A DNA stretch of 19,822 bases from JBIKWM01 sp044356305 (GCA_044356305.1 JBIKWM010000051.1:1-19822), one strand, 5' to 3'. Positions 1-7,615 are shown, numbered from the stretch's first letter. Made by a program: numbers and translations. The notes: generated by a model from the sequence alone, not told the origin.

Positions 1-440
1 TTCCGGAGGTATCATGCAGCAATGGGCCGAACGGTGACATGTTCATGAACTACATGGACTACACCAACGATGCGTGCATGTTCTTCTTCACCAACGGACA
101 GAAGACCCGCATGCGTGCCGCCCTGCAAGGCTCAAGGGCCAGCCTGCTCAGCAGCGATGCGCTCACCCCTACTGTGCCCGGTGTGGCAGAGCTGGGCATG
201 ACCATGCTGCAGATGTATCCCAATCCGGCTGATAGAGAGGTCACTTTGGTCCTGGCCGAGCGCATAGGTCCATGCACGGTACGCGTGATTGATGGTGTGG
301 GCCGCACGGTTGAAACGGGCACCCATCCCAATTCGGAACGCATAGTCATTGATCTGAGCCAGTTGGCAAGCGGCAGCTACACTGTAGAGGCCATCGGCAC
401 CACGGGCCACGCAAGGCAGCGGCTCATCATCACACAGTGA
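1..440 (+). CDS. M43 (pappalysin-type) zinc metalloprotease, 3' end, with T9SS type A sorting domain (partial)
   Basis: The left edge cuts this gene; the frame is open from base 3. The visible start contains NYMDY, followed by DACM and FFFTNGQKTRM. This matches the Met-turn and the following conserved stretch of M43B pappalysin/cytophagalysin peptidases, in which a HExxHxxGxxH zinc site lies upstream (here outside the window). After a linker, the last 80 or so residues form a Bacteroidota T9SS type A sorting domain: a YPNPA motif, alternating beta-strand residues, LASGSYTV, and an end in RLIITQ. The protein is therefore expected to cross the outer membrane by T9SS and be released or anchored at the surface. 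Catalytic residues cannot be checked. mqnE follows after 25 bp but is functionally unrelated. The family call is good; the substrate is unknown. Confidence 0.85.
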   Translation, partial: PEVSCSNGPNGDMFMNYMDYTNDACMFFFTNGQKTRMRAALQGSRASLLSSDALTPTVPGVAELGMTMLQMYPNPADREVTLVLAERIGPCTVRVIDGVGRTVETGTHPNSERIVIDLSQLASGSYTVEAIGTTGHARQRLIITQ

Positions 441-465
441 TTCACCTGAATTCGCATTCGATTCA

Positions 466-1611
466 ATGGAGGGATTGAGACATCTGACGGCCGGAATAGA
501 TGACAGCCGTCTCATCGCCATCGCTGAAAAAGTTGTGACCCGTGAGCGGCTGACGCCTGCGGATGGGCTACTGCTTTTCGAAAAAGGGGAGCTCGGTTTC
601 GTTGGCGCTCTGGCCAATATGGTGCGCGAGCGCCTGCATGGCGACAACACCTACTTCAATCGGAATTTTCACATAGAACCGACCAATATCTGTGTGTTCG
701 ACTGCAAGTTCTGCAGCTATTCGCGCCTCCTCAAGCACAAGCAGGACGGCTGGGAACTGAGCATTGAGGATATGCTTCACAAGGTGAAGGAATATGACGG
801 CAAACCCATCACTGAGGTCCATATTGTGGGCGGGGTTCATCCCAAGATGGGGCTGATGTATTTTGCTGAACTGATTAAGAAAATCAAAGAGATAAGGCCC
901 GATGTGCATGTGAAGGCTTTCACTGCTGTGGAGCTCGACTACATGTGCCGCAAGGCCAAAGTGAGCTACGAGGAGGGCCTGAGGATACTGAAAGAACATG
1001 GGCAGGATTCTCTTCCGGGCGGTGGGGCCGAGATTTTTGACCCTGAGATACGCGAACAGATCTGTGCCGACAAATGCACGGGCGATGAATGGCTCGAAAT
1101 GCACCGTACCGCGCACAGATTGGGCATGCCGAGCAATGCCACCATACTATACGGGCACATTGAGGAATACCGTCACCGCATCGGGCACATGGAGCGGCTG
1201 CGCCAACTGCAGGACGAGACAGGGGGGTTCAACACGTTCATCCCGCTCAAATTCAGGAACCGCGACAACCAGATGAGCCATGTAGCTGAGGTGAGCACCA
1301 TTGAGGACCTTCGTAACTACGCCATCTCAAGGCTCTATCTCGACAATTTTGCCCACCTCAAGGCCTATTGGCCCATGATAGGACGCGCCACGGCACAGAT
1401 GTCACTCAGTTTCGGTGTCGATGACATTGACGGCACCATTGACGACAGCACCCGCATCTACAGCATGGCAGGTGCCGAGGAGCAGACCCCCGTGCTGACC
1501 ACCGCCCAGCTGGTGGACCTCATCCGCAAGGCCGGACGCAGGCCCATTGAGCGCGATACCCTTTACAATGTGGTGAACGATTTCGGGGCCATGGAAACTG
1601 CCACGGCCTGA
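466..1611 (+). CDS. mqnE: Aminodeoxyfutalosine synthase MqnE (radical SAM)
   Basis: 381 residues, the normal size for the family. Residues 76-83 (CVFDCKFC) give the CxxxCxxC [4Fe-4S]/SAM motif, preceded by NFHIEPTNI and followed by SYSRL, the Bacteroidota MqnE signature. Further on are EVHIVGGVHP, LPGGGAEIF and a C-terminal FIPLKFRN/IGRATAQMSLSFGVDDIDGT region typical of the MqnE/MqnC/CofH group. Known reaction: radical addition of SAM to 3-[(1-carboxyvinyl)oxy]benzoate to give aminofutalosine, in cytoplasmic menaquinone synthesis by the futalosine route. MqnC is the main alternative; the length and the flanking residues of the cluster favour MqnE, and an MqnP-like prenyltransferase lies 600 bp downstream. 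The ATG at 466 is the first in frame after the preceding gene. It ends 14 bp from the convergent YceI-like gene. Confidence 0.9.
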   Translation: MEGLRHLTAGIDDSRLIAIAEKVVTRERLTPADGLLLFEKGELGFVGALANMVRERLHGDNTYFNRNFHIEPTNICVFDCKFCSYSRLLKHKQDGWELSIEDMLHKVKEYDGKPITEVHIVGGVHPKMGLMYFAELIKKIKEIRPDVHVKAFTAVELDYMCRKAKVSYEEGLRILKEHGQDSLPGGGAEIFDPEIREQICADKCTGDEWLEMHRTAHRLGMPSNATILYGHIEEYRHRIGHMERLRQLQDETGGFNTFIPLKFRNRDNQMSHVAEVSTIEDLRNYAISRLYLDNFAHLKAYWPMIGRATAQMSLSFGVDDIDGTIDDSTRIYSMAGAEEQTPVLTTAQLVDLIRKAGRRPIERDTLYNVVNDFGAMETATA

Positions 1612-1625
1612 GGTCCGGACAATTT

Positions 1626-2150
1626 TCAGAGGAACCGCATGCGGAGCGTGGTCTCAAGCTCGCGCGATACCCACCAGTTGTAGCTCTTGATGCCGAATCG
1701 GTGCCGATCGATCACGAATTCGGTAGTCACAGTGACCATGCCTTCCTTCACCTCCACAGTCGCTTTCTGTGAGATGTCCACCGTCACACCTTTGATGGTG
1801 AGCTGACCGGAGACGGTGGCATCAAAACGGTCATTCTTTTTCAGCTCGCGGCCTTTGAATCCAGTAACAGACCCCTTGAAAGTGGCGAAGGGATGCTTTT
1901 CCGTATACAGTGCCCTTTTGCGCATGAAGCGCCTCTGCATGAAGGCGTGTTTGAACTCGAACGCCTCCATGGGAACGCTCACCTCGGCCTCGCCACTGAA
2001 AGTATCGAGCTTGCCGGAGGCGGCCCTGTTATCACCTGTGATATTGAGTTTCTGCGAATAGAACGATACGGTGCCATTGTTGCACACCAGCACCTGAGCA
2101 CGGAGGCCTGCAGGTAGCAGAAGAATGAACATAAGGAACAGGCGCGCCAT
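1626..2150 (-). CDS. YceI-like secreted lipid/polyisoprenoid-binding protein
   Basis: 174 residues from the ATG at 2150. The frame is open to 2228, but the shorter start gives a clean signal peptide (MARLFLMFILLLPAGLRAQ), while the longer one would prepend a basic unstructured segment. The mature part reads as a YceI-type lipocalin-like barrel: VSFYSQ near the start, SGEAEVSVPMEAFEF, the MQRRFMR...YTEKHPFATFKG block (YceI 'm.e.yl.s..yP.i.F'), a SGQLTIKGVTVD segment and a final strand FGIKSYNWW. Family knowledge: YceI proteins are periplasmic, and a Thermus homologue binds a polyisoprenoid in the barrel. Here the gene lies between mqnE and a UbiA/MqnP prenyltransferase, so a quinone- or polyprenyl-related role is attractive but only inferred. 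It is convergent with mqnE (14 bp) and divergent from mqnP (70 bp). Confidence 0.82.
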   Translation of the reverse strand: MARLFLMFILLLPAGLRAQVLVCNNGTVSFYSQKLNITGDNRAASGKLDTFSGEAEVSVPMEAFEFKHAFMQRRFMRKRALYTEKHPFATFKGSVTGFKGRELKKNDRFDATVSGQLTIKGVTVDISQKATVEVKEGMVTVTTEFVIDRHRFGIKSYNWWVSRELETTLRMRFL

Positions 2151-2220
2151 GACGGGGCGCGAATGTCGGCACAAAAGGCGGCCAAGACCATGCCCACTTG
2201 GCGGGGCTATCTTCGCGGCC
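2151..2220. promoter_or_regulatory. Divergent promoter region of the YceI-like gene and mqnP
   Basis: 70 bp. For mqnP, TATCTTCG at 2208-2215 differs from TAnnTTTG at one base and ends 5 bp before the ATG, the same design as in front of the radical SAM gene. No convincing -7 element or Shine-Dalgarno sequence is seen for the YceI-like gene. Confidence 0.35.
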
Positions 2221-3084
2221 ATGCTCACCCTGCGGCATTACATGAGCCTGGTGCGTTTCTCGCACACCGTTTTTGCCATGCCGTTCGCGCTCATCGGGTT
2301 CTTTCTCGGAGCCCATGATGCGACCCATGCGCACCATGCAATGCTTTTGATCAAAGTGCTCCTGTGCATGGTGACCGCGCGCAATGCAGCAATGGGGTTC
2401 AACCGATGGCTCGATCGCGACATTGACGCGGCCAACCCTCGCACCATTACGCGCGAGATCCCAGCGGGCATCATCTCGGCCGACCGCGCCCTTTGGTTCG
2501 TCATACTCAATGCCGTCTCGTTCGTGGCAGTCACGGCATTCATCAATCCGCTTTGCCTGTGGCTGAGCCCAGTGGCATTGGGTGTTGTGCTCGGGTACAG
2601 CTACACCAAGAGATTCACCGCGCTGTGTCATCTGGTGCTGGGCACGGGTCTGGCCCTGGCCCCTATCGGAGCCTATGTAGCTGTCACCGGGCAATTTGCC
2701 ATGCACATTGTGCTGCTCGGTGCTGCGGTGATGTGCTGGGTCTCCGGTTTCGATATCATTTATGCCTTACAGGACGATGAATTTGACCGAGGGCACAGAT
2801 TGCACTCTATTCCAGCGCATTTCGGGCGTGGACGGGCCCTGATCATTTCCCGAATGCTCCACATCATCTGCATCGCGCTTTTGGCCGTGATAGGCTACGA
2901 GATGACGGTCGGTTGGCCCTACTGGTCTGGTCTAACCGTTTTTGCTGGGCTCATCGTGTATCAGCACAGTATAGTCAGGGCCGATGATCTGAGCCGTGTT
3001 ACGCTGGCATTCGGCACCACCAATGGAGTGGCCAGTGTGGTGTTCGCTGTGTTTGTCCTGGCAGATCTATTCATGCGATGGTGA
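2221..3084 (+). CDS. mqnP: UbiA-family polyprenyltransferase, probable menaquinone-pathway MqnP
   Basis: 287 residues from the ATG at 2221. A longer frame from 2125 exists but overlaps the divergent YceI start and adds a basic tail unlike UbiA proteins. A highly hydrophobic, multi-spanning membrane protein. The first Asp-rich motif is at residues 61-69 (NRWLDRDID, i.e. NxxxDxxxD) and the second is at 185-189 (DDEFD) in YALQDDEFDRG; together they bind the Mg-diphosphate of the prenyl donor. RTITREIPAG follows the first motif, as in UbiA/MqnP. Nearness to mqnE points to prenylation of the futalosine-pathway naphthoate in the inner membrane rather than of 4-hydroxybenzoate. The stop overlaps the next start by 7 bp (ATGGTGA), suggesting translational coupling. 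A TATCTTCG -7-like element ends 5 bp before the ATG. The family call is firm; the substrate rests on context. Confidence 0.85.
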   Translation: MLTLRHYMSLVRFSHTVFAMPFALIGFFLGAHDATHAHHAMLLIKVLLCMVTARNAAMGFNRWLDRDIDAANPRTITREIPAGIISADRALWFVILNAVSFVAVTAFINPLCLWLSPVALGVVLGYSYTKRFTALCHLVLGTGLALAPIGAYVAVTGQFAMHIVLLGAAVMCWVSGFDIIYALQDDEFDRGHRLHSIPAHFGRGRALIISRMLHIICIALLAVIGYEMTVGWPYWSGLTVFAGLIVYQHSIVRADDLSRVTLAFGTTNGVASVVFAVFVLADLFMRW

Positions 3085-3644
3085 CCATTGGCTCTTGCAC
3101 AGGCCTTGCTGACCTGCCCAAAGACTATTTCGAAGTGCGATACGAGGTGCTGCGCAGACCTTTGGGCAGCCCACATGGCAGCGAACGACTCACCGATGAC
3201 AGCACCGCACTGCACGTGTGGGCCACCGCAGAAGGCAGAACCGTATCGGTGGGCCGTGCGGCCGTCATTTCAGGTGGAGGTGAGGCCCACGACCCGGTAG
3301 GCAGCCATTGCCCGCCTTTCGCACCGCTGTACGTGGCCGAACCCACTGACAGGGACGATATGGGCAATTTGTTGGTCAATACAAGGCCAGCGATTCAGAT
3401 AAGGCAGATGGGAACCTTGGAGGAATTCCGCGGCATGGGCCTCGCTGCACAGGTGTTGGCGCACATGGAGGCTGAGGCAGCTGCCCTTTGGAACTGGCGA
3501 ACAGCCTGGCTTCAGGCACGCACTGGTGCCATCGGATTCTACATCAGTTGTGGATGGTCGGCCTACGGTCCTGAATATCATGTAGATAAGGTTGGTGCCC
3601 ACCGTAGCATGTGGAAACCTCGCATTTCACCATCTACCCCGTGA
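3078..3644 (+). CDS. GNAT-family N-acetyltransferase
   Basis: 188 residues, soluble, no signal peptide. The acetyl-CoA-binding motif A is at about residues 106-124: a beta strand (IQIRQMGT) followed by EFRGMGLA, i.e. RxxGxA with R118, G121 and A123. A second conserved part, IGFYISCGW then YHVDKVGAHRSMWK, fits the motif B end of GNAT enzymes, where the 'GFY...GF/W' strand lines the acceptor pocket. Known family reaction: transfer of an acetyl (or other acyl) group from CoA to an amine; the substrate cannot be told from sequence. Its ATG overlaps the mqnP stop by 7 bp, and its TGA shares one base with the next start (TGATG). It is thus the middle gene of a tightly coupled run and is probably cotranslated with its neighbours. 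Confidence 0.82.
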   Translation: MVTIGSCTGLADLPKDYFEVRYEVLRRPLGSPHGSERLTDDSTALHVWATAEGRTVSVGRAAVISGGGEAHDPVGSHCPPFAPLYVAEPTDRDDMGNLLVNTRPAIQIRQMGTLEEFRGMGLAAQVLAHMEAEAAALWNWRTAWLQARTGAIGFYISCGWSAYGPEYHVDKVGAHRSMWKPRISPSTP

Positions 3645-4459
3645 TGAGAATTGCCTTTGTTCTTTTTGGGTTGATGGGATCGGTCTCCTGCACCCCTGAT
3701 CCGAGCGCGGAGGCCTTGGATGCCCTTAGGAACGGTGGCCTGAAAATCCTCGGGCATGCAGGTAATGGAACGCGCTCGCTTCACCCACCCAACGGGGTAT
3801 CAGGCATTTTCTGCACCCTGGCAAACGGGGCCGATGGAGTGGAGGTGGATGTTCGCCTCACGGCCGATGATACCTTGGTACTTTACCATGACCAACAATT
3901 GGAGACCGGCTCGCACTGCCAAGGAACCGTGGAAGACATGCGCTGGTCAGATATCAAATACTGCGAACACCGCGCCCTGCTGGCCGATGACACATTGCTT
4001 TCGCTTGCTGACCTCATCAGGTACCCACTGATGAAAGGCCGTTTTCTATCACTCGATATCAAATTCAACGGTGCACCTGACGACAAGGCACGCAGGCGCA
4101 TGGTTGACGCACTCTTTCGCGACCTATCCCTGCGCACAACAGGCGATGTTTGCATAGAGAGTCAGGACCGGAAATTCCTAACGCTGTGCGCTCAAAAGGG
4201 GATTGTCGCACGCAGATTACTTTACACCGCACTATCAGATGAGGACGCGGCCGGTCTGGCACGCGACTCCATAGACGGAGTTTCAATCGACATGAATCTT
4301 TTAAAGCCCGAGGATGTGGACCGTTGGAAAAAGGCAGGTGTTTTTGTGATGCTATGGGGGGCCACTACACGCAGGAACAATATTCTGGCCATTGATATGC
4401 TGCCCGATGCGGTGCAGAGCGACCGGCCCAATCACCTCAGCTCAATGAGAAACAACTGA
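3644..4459 (+). CDS. Glycerophosphodiester phosphodiesterase (GDPD) family lipoprotein
   Basis: 271 residues from the ATG at 3644, which overlaps the upstream stop as TGATG. An earlier in-frame ATG at 3611 lies inside the GNAT gene and would bury the signal sequence. The N-terminus MRIAFVLFGLMGSVSC is a lipoprotein signal with a somewhat loose lipobox (SVSC, lipidated Cys16). GDPD TIM-barrel marks: LGHAG (His38), GADGVEVDVRLTADDTLVLYHD (Glu68, Asp70, His82, Asp83) and LSLDIKFN (Lys140, with Asp in place of the more usual Glu). The end QSDRPNHL resembles the family's TDxP-type close. Expected role: hydrolysis of glycerophosphodiesters or related phosphodiesters at the periplasmic face of a membrane. 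Third gene of the mqnP-GNAT-GDPD run; no functional tie to quinone synthesis is evident. Confidence 0.84.
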   Translation: MRIAFVLFGLMGSVSCTPDPSAEALDALRNGGLKILGHAGNGTRSLHPPNGVSGIFCTLANGADGVEVDVRLTADDTLVLYHDQQLETGSHCQGTVEDMRWSDIKYCEHRALLADDTLLSLADLIRYPLMKGRFLSLDIKFNGAPDDKARRRMVDALFRDLSLRTTGDVCIESQDRKFLTLCAQKGIVARRLLYTALSDEDAAGLARDSIDGVSIDMNLLKPEDVDRWKKAGVFVMLWGATTRRNNILAIDMLPDAVQSDRPNHLSSMRNN

Positions 4460-4495
4460 GATGGCATTGAACCGTCCAATAACAAAGCAACAATC

Positions 4496-5740
4496 ATGAA
4501 GAGACTCCTCTACACTGCAATTGCAGCCCTTCCCATGTGCGCCTCGGCACAGGTGACGGAAGTACTATTTATAGGCAACAGTTATGTCTACACGTATGAC
4601 CTGCCATCGGCCCTGTACAACCTGGCACTTAGTGGTGGCGACAGCATCTATCGCGACAGCAGCACGCCAGGTGGGGCGACATTGCAAGGTCACACCACCA
4701 ACACCACAACACTCAGTAAGATTGCTGAACGGGCATGGGATTTTGTGGTGATTCAGGAGCAGAGCCAAATGCCGAGTTTCCCGCCATCGCAGGTCACTGC
4801 TCAGGTATATCCATTTGCCCAGATCCTTGTCGACTCCATCAAGGCAAATGATCAGTGCACCGAGCCGGTGTTCTTTCTGACCTGGGGCCGCAAGTATGGC
4901 GATGCGAGCAACTGCGCCAACTATCCGCCACTATGCACCTATAACGGCATGCAGGCCAGGCTACGCGAGAGTTACCTGCAGATGGGCCTCGACAACAGCG
5001 CCACGGTGGCCCCTTGCGGTGTGGCCTGGAAGAACAGCATGACCACTGACACGGACAGCAGTATCAACCTCTATTCAGGCGACAACAGCCACCCGAGTCC
5101 GGCCGGAACCTACCTCAACGCGTGCGTCTTCTATGCCACAATATTCCGTAAGAGCCCTGTTGGCTATAGTTATCTGGGAGGACTCACAGCCGAAGATGCC
5201 CTGTTCCTGCAACAGGTAGCGGCTGCAACGGTACTTGACAGCTCTGATGTATGGCGAATCGGTTCCAACGACCCTTCAGCTGAGTTCAGCATCAGCAACG
5301 ATGGCTACAATTTCCAGTTCACAGATAATTCTCTGAATGCTGATTGGCATTTCTGGGCCTTCGGTGACGGCAACACCTCGCAGTCCGCATCGCCCCAGCA
5401 CACCTATTCACCAGGCACCACAGTGGAAGTAATGCATGTGGCAGGCAATGATTGCAGCAGCGACACAGTTTATTCCGACATAGATCTGGGAATTCTCTCT
5501 GGTGTGAACGATTTCAAAGGGGAAGTTCTGAAAATGATCACCACCATCGATGGCACCAGGAGTCTGGCGTTGGCCTCTGATCAGCCATCGCTACACATGG
5601 AACTGTACTCTTTTGACGGGCGCATGCTTTGGCAATCGACTCAAGATATGGTGGCCGGACAGAACATAATCCTACCTGCCGAGCGCGGCATCCTCCGCCT
5701 CAGCTGCCCAGGTTGGACACGAGTAGTGAAGTTGAATTGA
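4496..5740 (+). CDS. Secreted SGNH/GDSL-type hydrolase with PKD domain and atypical T9SS-like C-terminus
   Basis: 414 residues with a signal peptide ending in CASAQ. The catalytic domain occupies about residues 20-250. Block I is LFIGNSY (nucleophile Ser29, GNS instead of GDS), then WDFVVIQEQS, FFLTWGRKYGD, and block V as GDNSHPSPAGTYL, giving the Asp196-xx-His199 pair. This resembles the DUF4886-like SGNH group rather than classical GDSL lipases. Residues about 262-332 form a PKD domain (WAFGDGNTS...QHTYSPG). The last 75 residues look like a degenerate sorting domain: MELYSFDGRMLWQ and an end in RVVKLN, but without the usual YPNP motif. Expected to be an esterase or carbohydrate deacetylase acting outside the cell; substrate unknown. 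It starts 36 bp after the GDPD gene and may be read from the same transcript. Confidence 0.8.
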   Translation: MKRLLYTAIAALPMCASAQVTEVLFIGNSYVYTYDLPSALYNLALSGGDSIYRDSSTPGGATLQGHTTNTTTLSKIAERAWDFVVIQEQSQMPSFPPSQVTAQVYPFAQILVDSIKANDQCTEPVFFLTWGRKYGDASNCANYPPLCTYNGMQARLRESYLQMGLDNSATVAPCGVAWKNSMTTDTDSSINLYSGDNSHPSPAGTYLNACVFYATIFRKSPVGYSYLGGLTAEDALFLQQVAAATVLDSSDVWRIGSNDPSAEFSISNDGYNFQFTDNSLNADWHFWAFGDGNTSQSASPQHTYSPGTTVEVMHVAGNDCSSDTVYSDIDLGILSGVNDFKGEVLKMITTIDGTRSLALASDQPSLHMELYSFDGRMLWQSTQDMVAGQNIILPAERGILRLSCPGWTRVVKLN

Positions 5741-5766
5741 AGCAGGTCCTTACTCTCTGAACTGAG

Positions 5767-5798
5767 TTTATGGCAAACATGAGGTCCATCTATCTTTT
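5767..5798 (+). promoter_or_regulatory. Possible Bacteroidota promoter upstream of the DUF479 gene
   Basis: TATCTTTT at 5791-5798 matches seven of eight positions of the Bacteroidota -7 consensus TAnnTTTG, and a TTTA at 5767-5770 stands 20 bp upstream where the -33 TTTG is expected. Weak, and it overlaps the inverted repeat described separately, so only one of the two readings may hold. Confidence 0.3.
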
Positions 5799-5820
5799 GA
5801 AGGTGTCTCGCACCTCAAAA
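5795..5820 (+). repeat. Imperfect inverted repeat (hairpin) ending on the start codon of the DUF479 gene
   Basis: TTTTG (5795-5799) pairs with CAAAA (5816-5820), and AGGTG (5801-5805) pairs with CACCT (5811-5815). The only irregularity in the ten-pair stem is one unpaired A at 5800; the loop is TCTCG. The last paired base is the A of the ATG. It is not followed by a T-run, so it is not an intrinsic terminator. It could be an RNA hairpin that hides the start codon, or a DNA operator. Confidence 0.5.
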
Positions 5821-6437
5821 TGAACTTTCTCGGCCACCTATACCTCACGCACACGGCCGATGCCCCCTTGCAGGTGGGCAATTTCTTGGCCGACTCGGTA
5901 AAGGGCGACCCCTACCGCAGACTGCCGCTGCGAATTGCAGACGGGGTGATGCTACACCGCGCCATCGACACCTACACAGACAGCCACCCCGAGGTGGAGC
6001 ATATGGTGGCCCTGCTCCATGCACGCGTGGGCCGTGTGGCCCCGGTAGCCGTAGATATGGTGATGGACCACATACTTAGCCGCAACTGGGCGCTTTGGCA
6101 CCCCGATCCCCTGCCCGAGTGGGCCGCCCAGAAGTACGCCCTGCTTGGGGCCAACAGTAGGCATTTCCCCGAGCGGGTGGGGAGTTTCTTCGTCCACATG
6201 GTGCAGCACGACTGGCTGAGCGCCTATGGCACCGACAAAGGCCTGCGCAGAAGCCTTGAGGGCCTTAGCTCTCGCCTCTCGTTCCAGTCCGACCTGGTCC
6301 TTGCGGCCGACTGCTACGCCCAGCACCGCGAGGTGATGGATGCGTGCTTCGGCCGCTTCATGACCGATGTGACGGGGCATGTGAAGGCTCACTCGCTCTT
6401 TGGCGCGTGCATATCTACCAACCGCGTGTCTGTATAA
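5820..6437 (+). CDS. Acyl carrier protein phosphodiesterase (AcpH/DUF479 family)
   Basis: 205 residues, close to the usual 190-200. The N-terminus MNFLGHLYLT followed by GNFLADSVKGD and DGVMLHRAIDTYTDSHP is the diagnostic signature of the family. His6, Asp25, His46, Asp50 and Asp54 are candidate metal-binding residues of this HD-like fold, and VVDM-type helices with MDHILSRNW follow. The E. coli enzyme AcpH removes the 4'-phosphopantetheine group from holo-ACP in the cytoplasm; Bacteroidota homologues are rarely tested, so the reaction is assigned by family only. No signal peptide. It is preceded by a 79-bp gap holding a hairpin that ends on the ATG. The last 49 bp overlap, tail-to-tail, the end of the SpoIID-like gene, so the last 16 codons of each are antisense to each other. 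Confidence 0.82.
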   Translation: MNFLGHLYLTHTADAPLQVGNFLADSVKGDPYRRLPLRIADGVMLHRAIDTYTDSHPEVEHMVALLHARVGRVAPVAVDMVMDHILSRNWALWHPDPLPEWAAQKYALLGANSRHFPERVGSFFVHMVQHDWLSAYGTDKGLRRSLEGLSSRLSFQSDLVLAADCYAQHREVMDACFGRFMTDVTGHVKAHSLFGACISTNRVSV

Positions 6438-7543
6438 TAGAATCCAAGTACCTGCCTGAAATCGTGGCCGCGCCTCACCATCTCGATGGCGCCCTGCTGG
6501 CACAGGCCCACACCATGCCCGAACCCACGCCCACTGAACACCGCCTCGGGGCCCTCGCAGCGCATGTCGAACCATGATGAACGCAGGTTGAGTTGCCCCC
6601 GCAGGCCCATCATGCTCATGCGGCCATCAGTCAATTTGAAATTGCGGCAGCGTCCTTCTTTGGTGTCAATACATACTGGCTGCACTGTGCCGCGCAGCAG
6701 GCCCTCGGCACGCATGTAGGCCGCCACTTTGGCCGTGTCTACCCGAAGGCTCCACGTGGCACTGCGGGCATTTTTGCAGTACGGGTCGCGCACCGAGCGG
6801 AGGTAACTGATGGGTCGGGTCCAAACATCCTCGGAGTTGGCCGTCTGGCCCCCGCAGTTGGCGTGGTAGGCAGCATCGATTGGCCGGCCATCGCGGTCCA
6901 CAATGATCAAGCCCGCAGTACTGGCCACGGCCGTGCTGAGCGAGAGCGTGGGCACACGGGCCGGATCATACACCTGGCAGTGCTGGCGGTCGCACAGGTC
7001 GTAGCCCTCGCTGCGATGGCGCGTTCGGTTCTTCATGGCATACGTGCGACACAGAATGGCCTGTATGCGGTGGTACTCCTCGCCATTATTGCCCCCGCCC
7101 TCGGCCTGCACCACATAGGCCACATAATGGTCGAGCATCACGTGGTTCACCAGTTTCAATTTTCCTTTTTCGGGAATGAAGCTCAGGTCATCGGGGTATC
7201 GAAGCGGCTTGCCTTCTGTCTGCACACTGAGCTGACCATGGGGTGCCAATGACACAATGCGGGCCGAACGGACCACCGCCCGGGGCATGTGCAGACCCTT
7301 CACTTCCACCGAGTCGCGCTGGGCACGGAGTTGCAAAGGATCATCCGCGCCCAATCGGTGCAAAGTGTCATTACCAGAAAGCAGCACATACTTACCCGAG
7401 TTTACCGATACGGTAATACGGCCAGAGCCAGATGCAGCCACCAGTCCCACAGCCACTGTATCCTGCCCAGAAGCCAGATGGCAAATGGCCAAAAGGCCAG
7501 TGAGTACCGACACAAAAGGCCGTAAAGAGAGCCACTGCCGCAT
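6389..7543 (-). CDS. SpoIID/LytB-domain secreted peptidoglycan enzyme
   Basis: 384 residues from the ATG at 7543. The frame is open to 7639, but only the internal start gives a proper signal peptide (about residues 1-27, ending HLASGQ). SpoIID marks in order: YVAYVVQAEGGG with Glu148 at the position of the catalytic acid of SpoIID lytic transglycosylase; RIQAILCRTYAM; a DLCDRQHCQVYDP segment (Cys184, Cys189) and YHANCGG (His227, Cys230), which in the family carry a zinc site; SEDVW; and the closing block GRGFGHGVGLCQQGA with IL-type helix and YYTDTRL. Known family role: cleavage of glycan strands lacking stem peptides (B. subtilis SpoIID), with LytB as a modifier. In a non-sporulating Bacteroidota it is presumably a general wall-remodelling enzyme in the periplasm. 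It is divergent, across 94 bp, from a gene whose product ends in a SPOR-like domain. Confidence 0.85.
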   Translation of the reverse strand: MRQWLSLRPFVSVLTGLLAICHLASGQDTVAVGLVAASGSGRITVSVNSGKYVLLSGNDTLHRLGADDPLQLRAQRDSVEVKGLHMPRAVVRSARIVSLAPHGQLSVQTEGKPLRYPDDLSFIPEKGKLKLVNHVMLDHYVAYVVQAEGGGNNGEEYHRIQAILCRTYAMKNRTRHRSEGYDLCDRQHCQVYDPARVPTLSLSTAVASTAGLIIVDRDGRPIDAAYHANCGGQTANSEDVWTRPISYLRSVRDPYCKNARSATWSLRVDTAKVAAYMRAEGLLRGTVQPVCIDTKEGRCRNFKLTDGRMSMMGLRGQLNLRSSWFDMRCEGPEAVFSGRGFGHGVGLCQQGAIEMVRRGHDFRQVLGFYYTDTRLVDMHAPKSE

Positions 7544-7551
7544 AGGGTGCG

Positions 7552-7559
7552 CAAAATGA
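7552..7559 (-). promoter_or_regulatory. Possible -7 element of the SpoIID-like gene
   Basis: Read on the minus strand this is TCATTTTG, one mismatch from TAnnTTTG. It ends 8 bp before the ATG at 7543. A second one-mismatch copy, CACATTTG, lies at 7565-7572. No clear -33 TTTG is seen. Confidence 0.3.
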
Positions 7560-7615
7560 ACGCACAAATGTGAATGAACCGCATGGAATGACCCAATGTC
7601 GCGCATCAGAAAGCA

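Noticed and set aside
1613..1620. GTCCGGAC palindrome followed by ATTTT between mqnE and the YceI-like gene as a terminator
   Set aside because: The stem is at most four base pairs with no loop, too short for an intrinsic terminator.
2032..2706. 224-residue minus-strand frame over the YceI/mqnP divergent region
   Set aside because: It overlaps mqnP antisense and the YceI gene in another frame; charged and His-rich shadow sequence.
6593..7252. 219-residue plus-strand open frame inside the SpoIID-like gene
   Set aside because: It is antisense to a gene with complete SpoIID motifs, has no recognisable domain, and its composition follows the complementary codons.
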